From Phycisphaerae bacterium (GTDB lineage: Bacteria; Planctomycetota; Phycisphaerae; UBA1845; PWPN01), in the NCBI GenBank assembly GCA_030372985.1, contig JAUCQB010000241.1:1-32476 (forward strand): 32,476 nt of DNA. Reading direction: 5' to 3'. Position 1 is the stretch's first letter. Every line of letters starts with the position of its first letter. Under the pieces are notes generated by a model, which was not told where the DNA came from, ran no database searches, and saw nothing but the letters and a program-made list of their open reading frames with translations. This document shows positions 7,997 through 16,667 of this stretch, one piece after another. The position numbers and the translations under genes are program-made.

Positions 7997-8596
7997 CTAC
8001 TCGAACACCAGTTCAGCGATGTCGATCCAACCGCCTCTGTCGGGTGCATGCTTGCTGGCATGTGGGGCGCCGCTCACCCGTGCGATGTAGTACTTGCCCC
8101 GGTCCATGACGATCTCCGGAGCGTGCACGTCGTGCAACTCGCAGAACCATGTCCGGTCACCGCTCGGGAATGCATCCAGTCGTTGAGAGAAAAGAACGAC
8201 GGTGGTTGTCCGCATATCCATCAGCCGATGCCGGATGAACAGGTAGTAGCCTTCCGGGCGCTGAACCACGCAGGGCGATTCGAGGTAGGAGTGGTGTGTT
8301 GGCGTGGCGGTATCGTAATGGACGACGACTGGGACGCTCCAGTAACGCAGACCGTCCTACCGCCGCATGAGGATGCCATCCTTGAAAAGACAGAAGTCGT
8401 TGAGGTGGTGGTCGGGATACGTGACCACACGGTGCCAGTCGGAGGCGATTCTGGGAGTCCGCCTTCTCCCCCGGGCGGCGGCAGCAGCAGGCACATTCCT
8501 GCCGGCGATGCAGCCTCCCAACCCTCCGGCGGCCAGTCCGAGGAAGGTGCCTTCGAGCAGTCCCCGGCGAGATAGTTGTCCCGACTTGCTTGGCAT
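7997..8596 (-). pseudogene. Disrupted secreted beta-propeller hydrolase, in-frame TAG and apparent internal deletion
   Basis: The gene starts at the ATG at 8596 (GAGGAGA eight bases upstream) with a twin-arginine-type signal, SRRGLLEGTFLGLAAGGLGG, followed by a cysteine that could be a lipobox. Then come a first-blade-like segment (DWHRVVTYPDHHLNDFCLFK) and a TAG at 8357-8359. The same frame resumes without a shift as DGLRYWSVPVVV, ESPCVVQRPEGYYLF, HAPEIVMDRGKYYIARV and ends ELVFE. The part after the stop aligns by eye with the C-terminal blades of the intact neighbour at 8659-9669 (ECPHVVRVGDWFYLF, AAPEIVFHDGRYYIA). Only about 200 codons remain where the neighbour has 336, so middle blades also seem lost. 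Decay is the simplest reading; TAG readthrough or a sequencing error is possible. Confidence 0.7.
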
Positions 8597-8658
8597 GTCG
8601 CGTCTTCTCCTCGTGCGGCGCCGACGGCCGCAAAGACCGGATTCCAGGCAAGACACGG

Positions 8659-9669
8659 TCAGCGGTCGCGTGGGGATTTCCTCTCCAGGGTATCGGTGAC
8701 CCACGCCAGCCGTGCGACACGAATGCCCTGGACGTCCGGCAGCAAGGCGGCAATGTAGTAGCGGCCGTCGTGGAAGACGATTTCCGGGGCGGCCACTTCC
8801 AGCAGGCAGACGAACTTGTCATCCGCCTTCTCATCGATGCCGAAATCCATGGGGTCTTTCGAGCGATAGACGCTGGTGGTCGGTGGGCCGGCGTAGCGCT
8901 GCGTGCGGAACAAGTAGAACCAGTCGCCGACTCTTACCACGTGGGGGCATTCGCAGGAATACGGCGAGGTCCCGGTGAGCCCGCCGCGAGCAACCACCTT
9001 CGACTCGCTCCAAGCGCGCAGATCCTTGGAGGTCCGACAGAAAACCGCTCCAATCTTGTTTGGGAAGGCCGTGTAGTAGCAGTGCCATACTTCGCCGATC
9101 TTGATGAGAATCGGATCGCGGGCGTTGACTTCAGGGCCTTCAGTGAACATGCCCGGTTTGCCGTTGGGATAGAGCCACCTTTCGAATGTCTTGCCGTCCT
9201 GGCTCCGCTGAATCATCAGCCAGTCCCAGTCGCCGTAGATCATGTGGTAGAGTTCGCCGATGCGAATGACATAGGGCGCCTGCAACCCGCCCGCGCGGGC
9301 CTCGTACTTCAGGTCGGCCTGCATGGCGATGCCCATCGGTGTCCAGTCGCGATCGGTCGGATGCTTGCCTTCCCAGCGATAGAACAACCGTGTCAGGCCG
9401 CCGCATTTCGTGTTGCGGATGCAGGACCAGATCTGCCACGATCCGTCAGCGGCCTGCCAGATCGCAAAGTCGACCGGTTCCTGCGGATGGTTCGGGTTCC
9501 CGGCAGGGGGGCCGTTCAACTCGCCGAGGTCGGGGTTCCGGGCAACGGTCCACCAGGGACCGGCGATACGCGGCATGGCCGTGGGCTGGTCCAGATGACT
9601 GCAGCCGATCGGCAGGAGTGTTGCCCAGCAGACTAAGACACACAGAGCCGTGGGTTGATTTCCCGACAT
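8659..9669 (-). CDS. Secreted lipoprotein, five-bladed beta-propeller hydrolase-like (GH43/GH117-type fold)
   Basis: The 336-residue protein begins with a lipoprotein signal peptide ending in the lipobox LPIGC (Cys23), so it is probably anchored to a membrane. The mature part has repeated blade motifs of furanosidase/GH43-like propellers: FAIWQAADGSWQIWSC, LQAPYVIRIGELYHMIYGDW, ARDPILIKIGEVWHCYYT, ECPHVVRVGDWFYLFRT and AAPEIVFHDGRYYIA. The acidic residues in the ARDP, ECPH and APEI motifs sit in positions used for catalysis in such folds, but I cannot assign a CAZy family or substrate. A good AAGGTGAG site precedes the ATG. The stop is 62 bases upstream of a disrupted homologue on the same strand, so the two arose by duplication or as a co-transcribed pair. 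Confidence 0.72.
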   Translation of the reverse strand: MSGNQPTALCVLVCWATLLPIGCSHLDQPTAMPRIAGPWWTVARNPDLGELNGPPAGNPNHPQEPVDFAIWQAADGSWQIWSCIRNTKCGGLTRLFYRWEGKHPTDRDWTPMGIAMQADLKYEARAGGLQAPYVIRIGELYHMIYGDWDWLMIQRSQDGKTFERWLYPNGKPGMFTEGPEVNARDPILIKIGEVWHCYYTAFPNKIGAVFCRTSKDLRAWSESKVVARGGLTGTSPYSCECPHVVRVGDWFYLFRTQRYAGPPTTSVYRSKDPMDFGIDEKADDKFVCLLEVAAPEIVFHDGRYYIAALLPDVQGIRVARLAWVTDTLERKSPRDR

Positions 9670-10272
9670 CAGGGCTCACCTTCTTTTTGAGACGCGACCA
9701 GCCCGCTGGGCTCAGCAGATGTTCGTGCCGCCGCCCAGGGGGCCAGCACATCGTCTCAGTGGCAGACGAGGTGTCAAGCAGCGGTGCCGAATTCTTCAAA
9801 CGCAAGGCGGTGGGCATCGGGCGGCCGTGAACAGACGGCCGTCCCCGATCGGGCTTCGCCGTGGCCTTGGCCGGCATCGTGGCATCCTTCACCGTCGGTC
9901 GGCAAGCAATGAACGTATCTTCCTATAAACAAATGGCTTAGATATCGAAAAGGAGAAAATGGTACGGCCGGAACGCCTCCGTGGTCTACATGATGACGGT
10001 TTTCTGACATTCCAGGGCCTAGCCAGACGATAAGTTGGGCGGCCGGCGGGGGGCGGTTTTTGCCGTATTCGGGACTGTACATTTCCCGGATAGGTGGATA
10101 TAGTGTCATCGGTTGGTTTGTCGAACGAGTCAGGAACGTGACGTTGGTTGAACAAGTCCGCACTGCAATCTCAATCGCCCTCCTACCTTCCAGGCCGGAA
10201 CGTTGGCCACTTTCTGAAAGGACCCGGAAAGAGAAATGCGGGTCGTGATGCCCTCGAATAGGAGAACTGACG
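9670..10272. other. 603-base intergenic region
   Basis: No convincing gene is seen on either strand between the divergent hydrolase and RRM genes. It holds a strong hairpin at 9816-9849 and a possible weak promoter for the RRM gene (TGTACA at 10076-10081, TATAGT at 10099-10104, 17-base spacing). That would leave a leader of roughly 160 bases before the RRM start, as is common for cold-inducible RNA-binding protein genes (inference). Confidence 0.5.
9816..9849. repeat. Strong two-part hairpin
   Basis: CGGCCGT (9822-9828) pairs with ACGGCCG (9835-9841) over a six-base loop. ATCGGG (9816-9821) pairs with CCCGAT (9844-9849) outside it, with a two-base bulge. There is no U-run, so it is not an obvious terminator. 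On the minus strand it could form in the leader of the 8659-9669 gene. Confidence 0.6.
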
Positions 10273-10617
10273 ATGGGCAAGAAGTTGTATGTTGGAAATC
10301 TGTCGTACTCTACCACCAGCGATGAACTGGCAGAGCTTTTCGCACCTCACGGCACAGTCCAGAGTGCGGAAGTGATCATGGACCGGGCCAGTGGCCGGAG
10401 CAAGGGCTTCGGTTTCGTGGAGATGGGTACCAACGAAGAGGCGCAGGCCGCAATCTCGGCCCTTGATGGCCAAGACGTTGGCGGCCGGCCGCTCAAGGTC
10501 AACGAAGCCAAACCGCGCGAAGATCGCGGTGGCGGTGGCGGTCGCGGCCGTGGGGGCTATGGCGGCGGCCATGGCGGCGGTGGCGGCGGCTATGGTGGCG
10601 GCAGGAGCCGTTACTAA
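10273..10617 (+). CDS. Glycine-rich RRM RNA-binding protein
   Basis: The 114-residue protein is one RNA recognition motif plus a glycine-rich tail. RNP2 is LYVGNL (5-10) and RNP1 is KGFGFVEM (44-51), with the aromatic residues that stack on RNA bases in place (Tyr6, Phe46, Phe48). Residues 85-114 are almost only Gly, Arg and Tyr (GGGGGRGRGGYGGG style). Bacterial proteins of this layout occur in cyanobacteria and planctomycetes and are often cold-induced RNA chaperones. Here a cold role is only an inference. GGAG lies nine bases before the ATG. The gene stands alone and is followed by a clear hairpin terminator. Confidence 0.92.
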   Translation: MGKKLYVGNLSYSTTSDELAELFAPHGTVQSAEVIMDRASGRSKGFGFVEMGTNEEAQAAISALDGQDVGGRPLKVNEAKPREDRGGGGGRGRGGYGGGHGGGGGGYGGGRSRY

Positions 10618-10625
10618 GACCGCGT

Positions 10626-10670
10626 CCTGAAGCCCTCGTGGTACGGGCGTCGCGCCCATGTCGCTTCAGG
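10626..10670. repeat. Nested palindrome after the RRM gene
   Basis: CCTGAAGC (10626-10633) pairs with GCTTCAGG (10663-10670), and inside it GGGCG (10645-10649) pairs with CGCCC (10653-10657) over a three-base loop. It begins nine bases after the RRM stop codon. The inner part (GTGGTACGGGCGTCGCGCCC) resembles the palindromes in the element at 20489-20568. Confidence 0.6.
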
Positions 10671-10709
10671 GTTTCAGGATCCGCAGTAGACTGCGAACCC
10701 GACAGAGAC

Positions 10710-10747
10710 GGAGGCCACGAGCATACCAAGGTATGCTCGTGGCTTTC
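10710..10747 (+). terminator. Rho-independent-type terminator of the RRM gene
   Basis: GCCACGAGCATACC (10714-10727) and GGTATGCTCGTGGC (10730-10743) form a perfect 14-bp stem, extendable by four more pairs including wobbles, followed by TTTCCTGTT. It lies about 95 bases after the RRM stop and could act in both directions. Confidence 0.75.
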
Positions 10748-10871
10748 CTGTTAAGTATTCATGAGGCGATGATTCTCGGGCACCGTCGTCAGCCACCCAA
10801 CGACGGATCGCTTGTCTCGATGAATCAAACGGACTGCTGCCAGCCCGTATCGCGATGCTTCCAGGGGCATG

Positions 10872-10913
10872 GAATAAAACAACACCCCGCCCGTCCGAAA
10901 GGAAGGGCGGGGT
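10872..10913 (-). terminator. Terminator downstream of ppdK
   Basis: Read on the minus strand, ACCCCGCCC (10913-10905) pairs with GGGCGGGGT (10892-10884) over a 12-base loop and is followed by the T-rich GTTGTTTTATT. It lies about 210 bases beyond the ppdK stop. A second small palindrome (CGACCGACTTGGTCGG, about 11081-11096) is closer to the stop but lacks a T-run. Confidence 0.65.
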
Positions 10914-11124
10914 ATTGCATGGTCCGGCGGCCGCTTCGCCACAGCGTACCGACAACGGTGAATGCGTGCGAAAACGGCAGGGCATGGTCGGAGCCACCGA
11001 AGGTGGCGGAGACCTGCCGCTCCTGGCTGCGGAATATGGCAGGTCCCGGTGGCCCCGTCGACCTCGACACTGCCCGACCGACCGACTTGGTCGGTTCGCA
11101 CACATTGTGAGGACTTCTGAAGAG

Positions 11125-13896
11125 CTACTTCTTGCGCCTCGGTGCCTGCTTGCCCTTTTTCGCGGGCTTGGTCGACTGGGCTCGCTTCTCCTCCACCACC
11201 GCCTTGGCCGCCGCCAATCGGGCGATGGGCACGCGGTAGGCGGAGCAGCTGACGTAATTCATGCCCACGCGGTGGCAGAACTTGACCGAGTCGGGGTCGC
11301 CGCCGTGTTCGCCGCAAATGCCGACTTTCAGGCCCGCACGCGCTGCCCGGCCGCGTTCGATCCCGAGCTTGACCAGTTCGCCCACGGCGCTCTGGTCCAG
11401 CGTCTGGAACGGGTCGGCCGGGAGGAGGCTGCTCTTGATGTAGTCCGGCACGAACCCTCCCACGTCATCGCGGCTGAACCCGAACGTCATCTGGGTCAGG
11501 TCGTTCGTGCCGAAGCTGAAGAACTCGGCCACCTCGGCCATCTCGTCGGCCTTCAAAGCGGCCCGCGGAATCTCGATCATCGTGCCGTACAAGAACGGGA
11601 TTCTTTTCATCCCGAACTTGCGGGCGACCTCGCCGGCCACGCGGTCGACGATCTTCTTCTGGTGCTTCAGTTCGTTCACGTCGCAAGTAACCGGGATCAT
11701 GATCTCGGGCATTGCCTTCTTGCCTGCCTTGATCAGCTCGGCGGCCGCCTCGAGGATCGCCCGGATCTGCATCTCGCTGACCTCAGGGTAGGTGATGCCC
11801 AGACGAACGCCGCGGTGTCCCATCATCGGGTTGACTTCGTGCAGGGCCTCGGCCCGCTTCTCGAGATCTTCGAGCGAAATGCCCAGGCTGCCGGCCAGCT
11901 TCCTTCGTTCTTCTTCCTTTTGAGGCACGAACTCGTGCAGCGGCGGATCGAGCAGGCGCACGGTGACGGGGAGGCCGTCCATCGCTTCAAGCGTTGCCTT
12001 GATGTCCGACTTCACATGGGGGAACAACTCATCCACGGCCGCCTTGCGCTCCTCGACCGAACCGGCATGGATCATCTTGCGGAGCTTGAACAGGGGCTCC
12101 TCGGCTCCCTTGCCGTAGAACATGTGCTCCGTGCGGAACAGGCCGATGCCGGCGGCGCCGAACGTGCGGGCCTTGGCCGCATCCGCGGGGGTATCGGCAT
12201 TCGCGCGCACGCCGAGCCTGCGGATCTTGTCGCACATGGCCATGAACTGCTTGAAATACGGATTGTCTTCGGCTCCCGCCACCATCGGCAGGCGATCCTT
12301 GTAGACGGCGCCCTTGGTGCCGTTGAGGCTCAGCCACTCGCCCTCGCGAATGGTCTCGCCGCCGACCCGGAGGGTCTTGCTGGCAAGGTCGACGTGGAGC
12401 TCGCCCGCCCCGACGATGCAGCACTTGCCCCAGCCGCGGGCCACCAGTGCGGCGTGGCTGGTCATGCCGCCGCGGGCGGTCAGAATGCCCACGGCCGCTC
12501 GCATGCCCTCCACGTCCTCGGGGTTGGTTTCCTCACGGACCAGGATCACCTTCTTGTTGTTGGCCGCCCACTCGACCGCTGCTTCGGCGGTGAACACCAC
12601 CTGTCCGGTTGCACCGCCCGGGCCGGCCGGCAGACCGGTGCACAATCGGGAGGCGCTCTTCTCGGCGACCGGGTCAAGCACGTCATGGAGCAGTTCATCG
12701 AGCTGCGCCGGGCTGACCCGCATGACCGCCTCGTCCGGCGTGATCAGCTTCGACTTGACCATGTCCACGGCGATCCGCACCGCCGCCGGTCCCGTCCGCT
12801 TGCCGGTACGGGTTTGCAGCATGTAGACCTTGTCGTTCTCGATGGTGAACTCGATGTCCTGCATCTCACGGAAGTGCTTCTCCAGCTTGTCACGGATGGC
12901 GTGAAGCTGCTTGTAGGTCTTCGGGTTGGCCTTCTCGAGGCTGGGCTCGGTGTTGCCTTCCGGACGGGTGGCTTCGTTCAGCGGGCTGGGCGTGCGAATG
13001 CCAGCCACGACGTCCTCACCCTGCGCGTTGACCAGCCACTCGCCGTAGAAGGCGTCTTCACCGGTTGCTGGGTTGCGGGTGAAGGCCACGCCGGTGGCGC
13101 TGTGTTCGCCCATGTTGCCGAAGACCATGGCCTGGACGTTGACCGCCGTGCCCCAGTCATCAGGAATGTTCTCGATCCGCCGATAGGCGATCGCCCGCTT
13201 GCCGTTCCACGACTGAAAGACCGCCCGGATGCCGCCCCAGAGCTGCTCCATCGGGTTATCCGGAAACGACTTGCCCAGGGTACTCTGAATGATCTGCTTG
13301 TAGGTGTCGCACAGGGTCTGCAGGTCCTCGACCGTCAAGTCGGTGTCGAGTCTGTAGCCCTTGCTGCGTTTGAGCTGCTCCATGGCCCGTTCCATCTGCC
13401 GGCGGACGCCCATGTCTTCGGCCGGCTCGATGCCCCCGGCCTTTTCCATCACCACGTCCGCGTACATCTGCATGAGGCGGCGATAGGAGTCCCACACGAA
13501 CCGGGCGTTGCCGGTCTTGGCGATCATGCCGGGGATGGTCTTGCTCGTCAGCCCGATGTTCAGCACCGTCTCCATCATGCCCGGCATCGACTGGCGGGCC
13601 CCGGAGCGGCAGGACATCAGCAGCGGGTTCTTCGGATCGCCGAACTTCTTGCCCATGGCCTTTTCGACCTGGGCCAGGGCCTTCTCAACCTGCTTGGTCA
13701 GCTCGGGGGGAAACTTCTTGCCGCGGCGGTTGTACTCGGTGCACATCTCGGTGGTGATGGTGAAGCCGGCCGGGACCGGCAGGCCGAGCAAGGCCATCTC
13801 CGCCAGATTCGCCCCTTTTCCGCCGAGCAGCTCCTTCTGGCTGCCGTCGCCTTCCGCCTTGCCGTTGCCGAACGAATAGACCCACTTCTTTGCCAT
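11125..13896 (-). CDS. ppdK: Pyruvate, phosphate dikinase
   Basis: The 923-residue enzyme interconverts pyruvate + ATP + Pi and PEP + AMP + PPi in the cytoplasm, serving glycolysis or gluconeogenesis. Order of domains: N-terminal ATP-grasp (GGKGANLAEMALLGLPVPAGF, 26-46), a mobile phosphohistidine domain with LTARGGMTSHAALVARGWGK carrying the catalytic His (about residue 481), and a C-terminal PEP/pyruvate TIM barrel with GLFRTEHMFY, SFGTNDLTQMTFGFSRDD and GICGEHGG, whose Cys is the expected acid/base. It is some 50 residues longer than the usual 874, mainly from a Lys/Arg-rich tail (KPAKKGKQAPRRKK). It ends in TAG. The gene stands alone, bounded by terminators on both sides. The SOD terminator upstream argues for its own promoter between 13897 and 14228. 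Confidence 0.97.
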   Translation of the reverse strand: MAKKWVYSFGNGKAEGDGSQKELLGGKGANLAEMALLGLPVPAGFTITTEMCTEYNRRGKKFPPELTKQVEKALAQVEKAMGKKFGDPKNPLLMSCRSGARQSMPGMMETVLNIGLTSKTIPGMIAKTGNARFVWDSYRRLMQMYADVVMEKAGGIEPAEDMGVRRQMERAMEQLKRSKGYRLDTDLTVEDLQTLCDTYKQIIQSTLGKSFPDNPMEQLWGGIRAVFQSWNGKRAIAYRRIENIPDDWGTAVNVQAMVFGNMGEHSATGVAFTRNPATGEDAFYGEWLVNAQGEDVVAGIRTPSPLNEATRPEGNTEPSLEKANPKTYKQLHAIRDKLEKHFREMQDIEFTIENDKVYMLQTRTGKRTGPAAVRIAVDMVKSKLITPDEAVMRVSPAQLDELLHDVLDPVAEKSASRLCTGLPAGPGGATGQVVFTAEAAVEWAANNKKVILVREETNPEDVEGMRAAVGILTARGGMTSHAALVARGWGKCCIVGAGELHVDLASKTLRVGGETIREGEWLSLNGTKGAVYKDRLPMVAGAEDNPYFKQFMAMCDKIRRLGVRANADTPADAAKARTFGAAGIGLFRTEHMFYGKGAEEPLFKLRKMIHAGSVEERKAAVDELFPHVKSDIKATLEAMDGLPVTVRLLDPPLHEFVPQKEEERRKLAGSLGISLEDLEKRAEALHEVNPMMGHRGVRLGITYPEVSEMQIRAILEAAAELIKAGKKAMPEIMIPVTCDVNELKHQKKIVDRVAGEVARKFGMKRIPFLYGTMIEIPRAALKADEMAEVAEFFSFGTNDLTQMTFGFSRDDVGGFVPDYIKSSLLPADPFQTLDQSAVGELVKLGIERGRAARAGLKVGICGEHGGDPDSVKFCHRVGMNYVSCSAYRVPIARLAAAKAVVEEKRAQSTKPAKKGKQAPRRKK

Positions 13897-14353
13897 GGTT
13901 TACGCTTTCTCCTGGGGTTTGCCCCTGTTATGGTGTACGTGTGCGCCAGCACGTCTGCGGTTTGCTGTCACCGGCCGCAGACCCGAACGGGCGTCCGCTC
14001 CGACGGCCGGTGGCTGGCCCGCCCGACCCTCCAACGCGGCCGGCTCGGGAGCACAAAGGACCAAGAAGGGTACGGATCGACCTGCTTGATGTCAACAGCA
14101 CGAGACCCATACTTCGCGCCTGGCGCGGCCGGTGTTGTTGACGTCACCGGGCGGCTGCCGGGAGCCACTGGCGGATCGCACACAGGGTGCCACCGGGGGC
14201 TTGTTCGCCGGCGACCGGGTTCTATGCCAAAAAAAGACCGGCCGTTGCTCTCCCCCGGGCGGGGGAAAGCTAGGCCGGTTGGACTGACAGAGGGGTGGGT
14301 GTTGTGATCGGTTCGGTCCTCTGCCAGCCCTGCTTGGCAAGGAGTGAAGCCTG
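13897..14353. other. 457-base gap upstream of ppdK
   Basis: The right part holds the SOD terminator (14229-14279). The rest should contain the ppdK promoter and leader on the minus strand, but I find no clear -35/-10 pair and no gene. Confidence 0.45.
14229..14279 (-). terminator. Rho-independent terminator of the SOD gene
   Basis: On the minus strand ACCGGCC (14279-14273) pairs with GGCCGGT (14243-14237), enclosing a second stem (TCCCCC with GGGGGA, 14266-14261 and 14256-14251), followed at once by C and seven T (14235-14229). The T-run and position 75 bases after the SOD stop make the assignment firm. Confidence 0.85.
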
Positions 14354-15130
14354 TTATGATGCCTTTACCAATCGCTCACCAACCGCCGACCATTTTACCA
14401 CATTCCACCATGCGTCAATATACTCCGGCCGGCGATTCTGATATTTCAGATAATAAGCGTGCTCCCACACGTCAAGTCCAAGAATCGGCGTATGCCCCTG
14501 CATGATGGGCGAATCCTGGTTGGCGGTCGAGTATACCTGGAGCTTGCGCTTGTCATCCACGACCAGCCACGCCCATCCCGAGCCGAACCGAGTGGCTGCC
14601 GCCTTGTTCAGCGTCTCTTTGAACTTGGCAAATCCGCCGAAGGCGTTTTCGATGGCTTTTGCCAGTTCGCCGCTTGGTTCGCCACCTCCACCCTTGCCCG
14701 CTGGGGCCATGATTGTCCAGAAAAGCGAGTGATTGGCGTGTCCGCCGCCATTATTGATTACCGTCTGGCGAATATCCGCCGGGACGGCGTCGGTTTTGGC
14801 CAGCAGGTCCTCGATTCTCTTGGCGGCCAGCTCGGGGTGGTTGGCCAACGCGTTGTTCAGGTTGTTGACATAGGCGGCGTGATGCTTTCCATGATGGAGC
14901 CGCATGGTCTGCTCGTCGATGTACGGCTCCAGCGCCGCGAAGTCATAAGGAAGGTCGGGTAGTACGTGGGCCATCGCTTTTGATCCTTTCTTGAGATGGT
15001 GAGCCGGAGATGAAGACAGACCTGGGTTGTTTTCCCTATTGCTGTCGTCTGCCGCTCGGCCAATACGGGAACCCAGAAGCATTGCTGCTCCCCACGCTCC
15101 CGTCCGTCGTATCAGGTCACGGCGTCTCAT
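14354..15130 (-). CDS. Superoxide dismutase (Mn/Fe family) with Tat-type signal extension
   Basis: The 258-residue product disproportionates superoxide. The four metal ligands are present: H79 (LHHGKHH), H134 (GGGHANHSLFW), D220 and H224 (DVWEHAYYLKY). NQDSP with Q205, together with GGG before HANH, points to the Mn or cambialistic type rather than strict Fe. Residues 1-27 form a twin-arginine-like signal (RRRDLIRRTGAWGAAMLLG), followed by a 25-residue linker. A second in-frame ATG at 14974 starts at the canonical SOD N-terminus (MAHVLPDLPYDF) and has its own AAAGGAT nine bases upstream. The gene could therefore yield an exported and a cytosolic form. A dedicated terminator follows. Confidence 0.93.
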   Translation of the reverse strand: MRRRDLIRRTGAWGAAMLLGSRIGRAADDSNRENNPGLSSSPAHHLKKGSKAMAHVLPDLPYDFAALEPYIDEQTMRLHHGKHHAAYVNNLNNALANHPELAAKRIEDLLAKTDAVPADIRQTVINNGGGHANHSLFWTIMAPAGKGGGGEPSGELAKAIENAFGGFAKFKETLNKAAATRFGSGWAWLVVDDKRKLQVYSTANQDSPIMQGHTPILGLDVWEHAYYLKYQNRRPEYIDAWWNVVKWSAVGERLVKAS

Positions 15131-15327
15131 CTCAGGTTTGCCCTCGACTCACTGCCAAACGTCTGACCGCTCAGCGGTCACTTCTCATACGTCTTCACTT
15201 GTCTTGCCAGGATTCTAGGAGGCCGCCTTACGTGCGACCACAAGAATCGGCGGGTAAGCCAATCGCTGCAAGTGATTGATCAGGAAGAAGATATGGTTGA
15301 GGGCTGTCGCGGTGCCCCGGGCAAGAG

Positions 15328-16494
15328 TCACTCGGCCACCCAGGGGAACTTGTGCTTGTAATGCCTGTAGTACAGTCCGATGGTCCGCATGGCGACGATC
15401 ATTCCGTAGAGGCTGATCAGGTCCTGCGGGAGTGACACAACCAGCGGTCCACGACGACCCAGAAGCTGAGTTGCCTTGACGTACAACTCGCTGAAAAGCG
15501 GGGTGCTCGGAAGAATCCAGATGGCCGCGGCGATCAGAAGCGTTCCACAGATGGCCAGATACGCACCGGGGGCGCACAGAGCCGTGCGGACAACGATATG
15601 GGGCCACAACCCGTTGAAGCTGCCGCCGATAGCCACGGCCAGGACGATGACCGGCCAGAACAACAGGCCCGCCGCGGCGAGCACCTGCACGGCGGGCATT
15701 TCTGGTGCACGCGTGAAGTGCCGGATCACCGCCATGACTCCGCTGCCGGGCTCGATGGTGGCGAGGATGCAGATGATTGCCGGCAGCATCGCCAGGGCGG
15801 TCGCGCCAAGGAAATGGAACAGCGGCCGGACAAGGTCCAGGGCGCTGGTCATCCATACGGTCTCGGGCAGCCGATCCTCGCCGGCCGCGGTCTCCCGCAC
15901 GATCTCCATGCAGAAGGCCGCAATGTACAGATGCACGACGAGCGCCAGAAACGGGCCGGCCATCGGAATACACCAGGAGACGAACGGGGCAATGCCCAGG
16001 ATCAGATAGGTCACCAGGTTCGACGCGTCCAGGGGAAAGGCGAACGACCTGAGCAGGTCCTCCCAGAAGGGCACCTCCGGCGCGATCACGCCCGACCGCT
16101 CGGCGTCGTGGGCCTTGGCCTCCTCGTGCGGCAGGCGCCCCGTGATGTGCGGGATGGCCGTTCGGGCCTGCTCCTGGACGGCCTGCTCGCGTTCCAGTTC
16201 TTGAGTAAGGCTTTTAGAGGGTATCTGATCGACTACGACGGGCTTTTCGCCGGCGGTGCGCTTCTCGTCTCGGGCAAAGTCGTCCAGCCAGCCACCGACC
16301 GACGGCTGCCGGCCCGATGGCGCCGGCGGCTCGGGGGCGACGCCTTCCAGCGGGATCGGCCGGGTATCCGGATCGTGATCCGGCCCGGGCACCGTGAAGA
16401 TCGCCCCGCAGGCCTGGCAACGGGCCTTCTTGCCCGCCGCCGAGACCGGCATGCGGATATTCGCCCCACACCTGCATTCATACCTGATGGCCAT
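15328..16494 (-). CDS. Zinc-ribbon multi-pass membrane protein of unknown function
   Basis: I start the gene at the ATG at 16494; the frame is open further upstream but runs antisense to the URO-D gene. The 388-residue product opens with a compact zinc-ribbon-like motif (YECRCGANIRMP then KARCQACGAIFTVP; CxC...CxxC), a frequent N-terminus in planctomycete proteins. A charged, proline-rich linker to about residue 150 follows. The rest has about six hydrophobic segments (TYLILGIAPFVSWCIPM, FLGATALAMLPAIICIL, AAGLLFWPVIVLAVAIGG, AYLAICGTLLIAAAIWIL) and resembles DUF4013-type membrane proteins. The C-terminus, YYRHYKHKFPWVAE, is basic. No function is recognised. The Shine-Dalgarno site is weak. 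Confidence 0.7.
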   Translation of the reverse strand: MAIRYECRCGANIRMPVSAAGKKARCQACGAIFTVPGPDHDPDTRPIPLEGVAPEPPAPSGRQPSVGGWLDDFARDEKRTAGEKPVVVDQIPSKSLTQELEREQAVQEQARTAIPHITGRLPHEEAKAHDAERSGVIAPEVPFWEDLLRSFAFPLDASNLVTYLILGIAPFVSWCIPMAGPFLALVVHLYIAAFCMEIVRETAAGEDRLPETVWMTSALDLVRPLFHFLGATALAMLPAIICILATIEPGSGVMAVIRHFTRAPEMPAVQVLAAAGLLFWPVIVLAVAIGGSFNGLWPHIVVRTALCAPGAYLAICGTLLIAAAIWILPSTPLFSELYVKATQLLGRRGPLVVSLPQDLISLYGMIVAMRTIGLYYRHYKHKFPWVAE

Positions 16495-16667
16495 GACCCG
16501 GTCTCTGTACCACCAACCAGCCCCGCGCGACAACCCCACAAGGTAAGGTGACGCGCGAGACGGCCGAATGTATGCGGTCATTCTACGGGACGAGGGGCGG
16601 GGAGTGAGGGGTGGGCGGGCCAGGCGGCTCGCGCACCGAGTTACGGATTCCACAGCCAGCCGGCGGC

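Larger units (their letters stand above)
10618..11124. other. 507-base region between convergent RRM and ppdK genes
   Basis: It contains the nested palindrome and the two terminators listed separately, one for each convergent gene. Frames crossing it are short and lack protein-like composition, so I see no gene here. Confidence 0.5.

Noticed and set aside
10855..14307. Very long plus-strand open frame (1150 codons) opposite ppdK
   Set aside because: It runs antisense to an unmistakable full-length ppdK and has His/Arg/Asp/Leu-rich shadow composition without domains. High GC content keeps the opposite frame free of stops.
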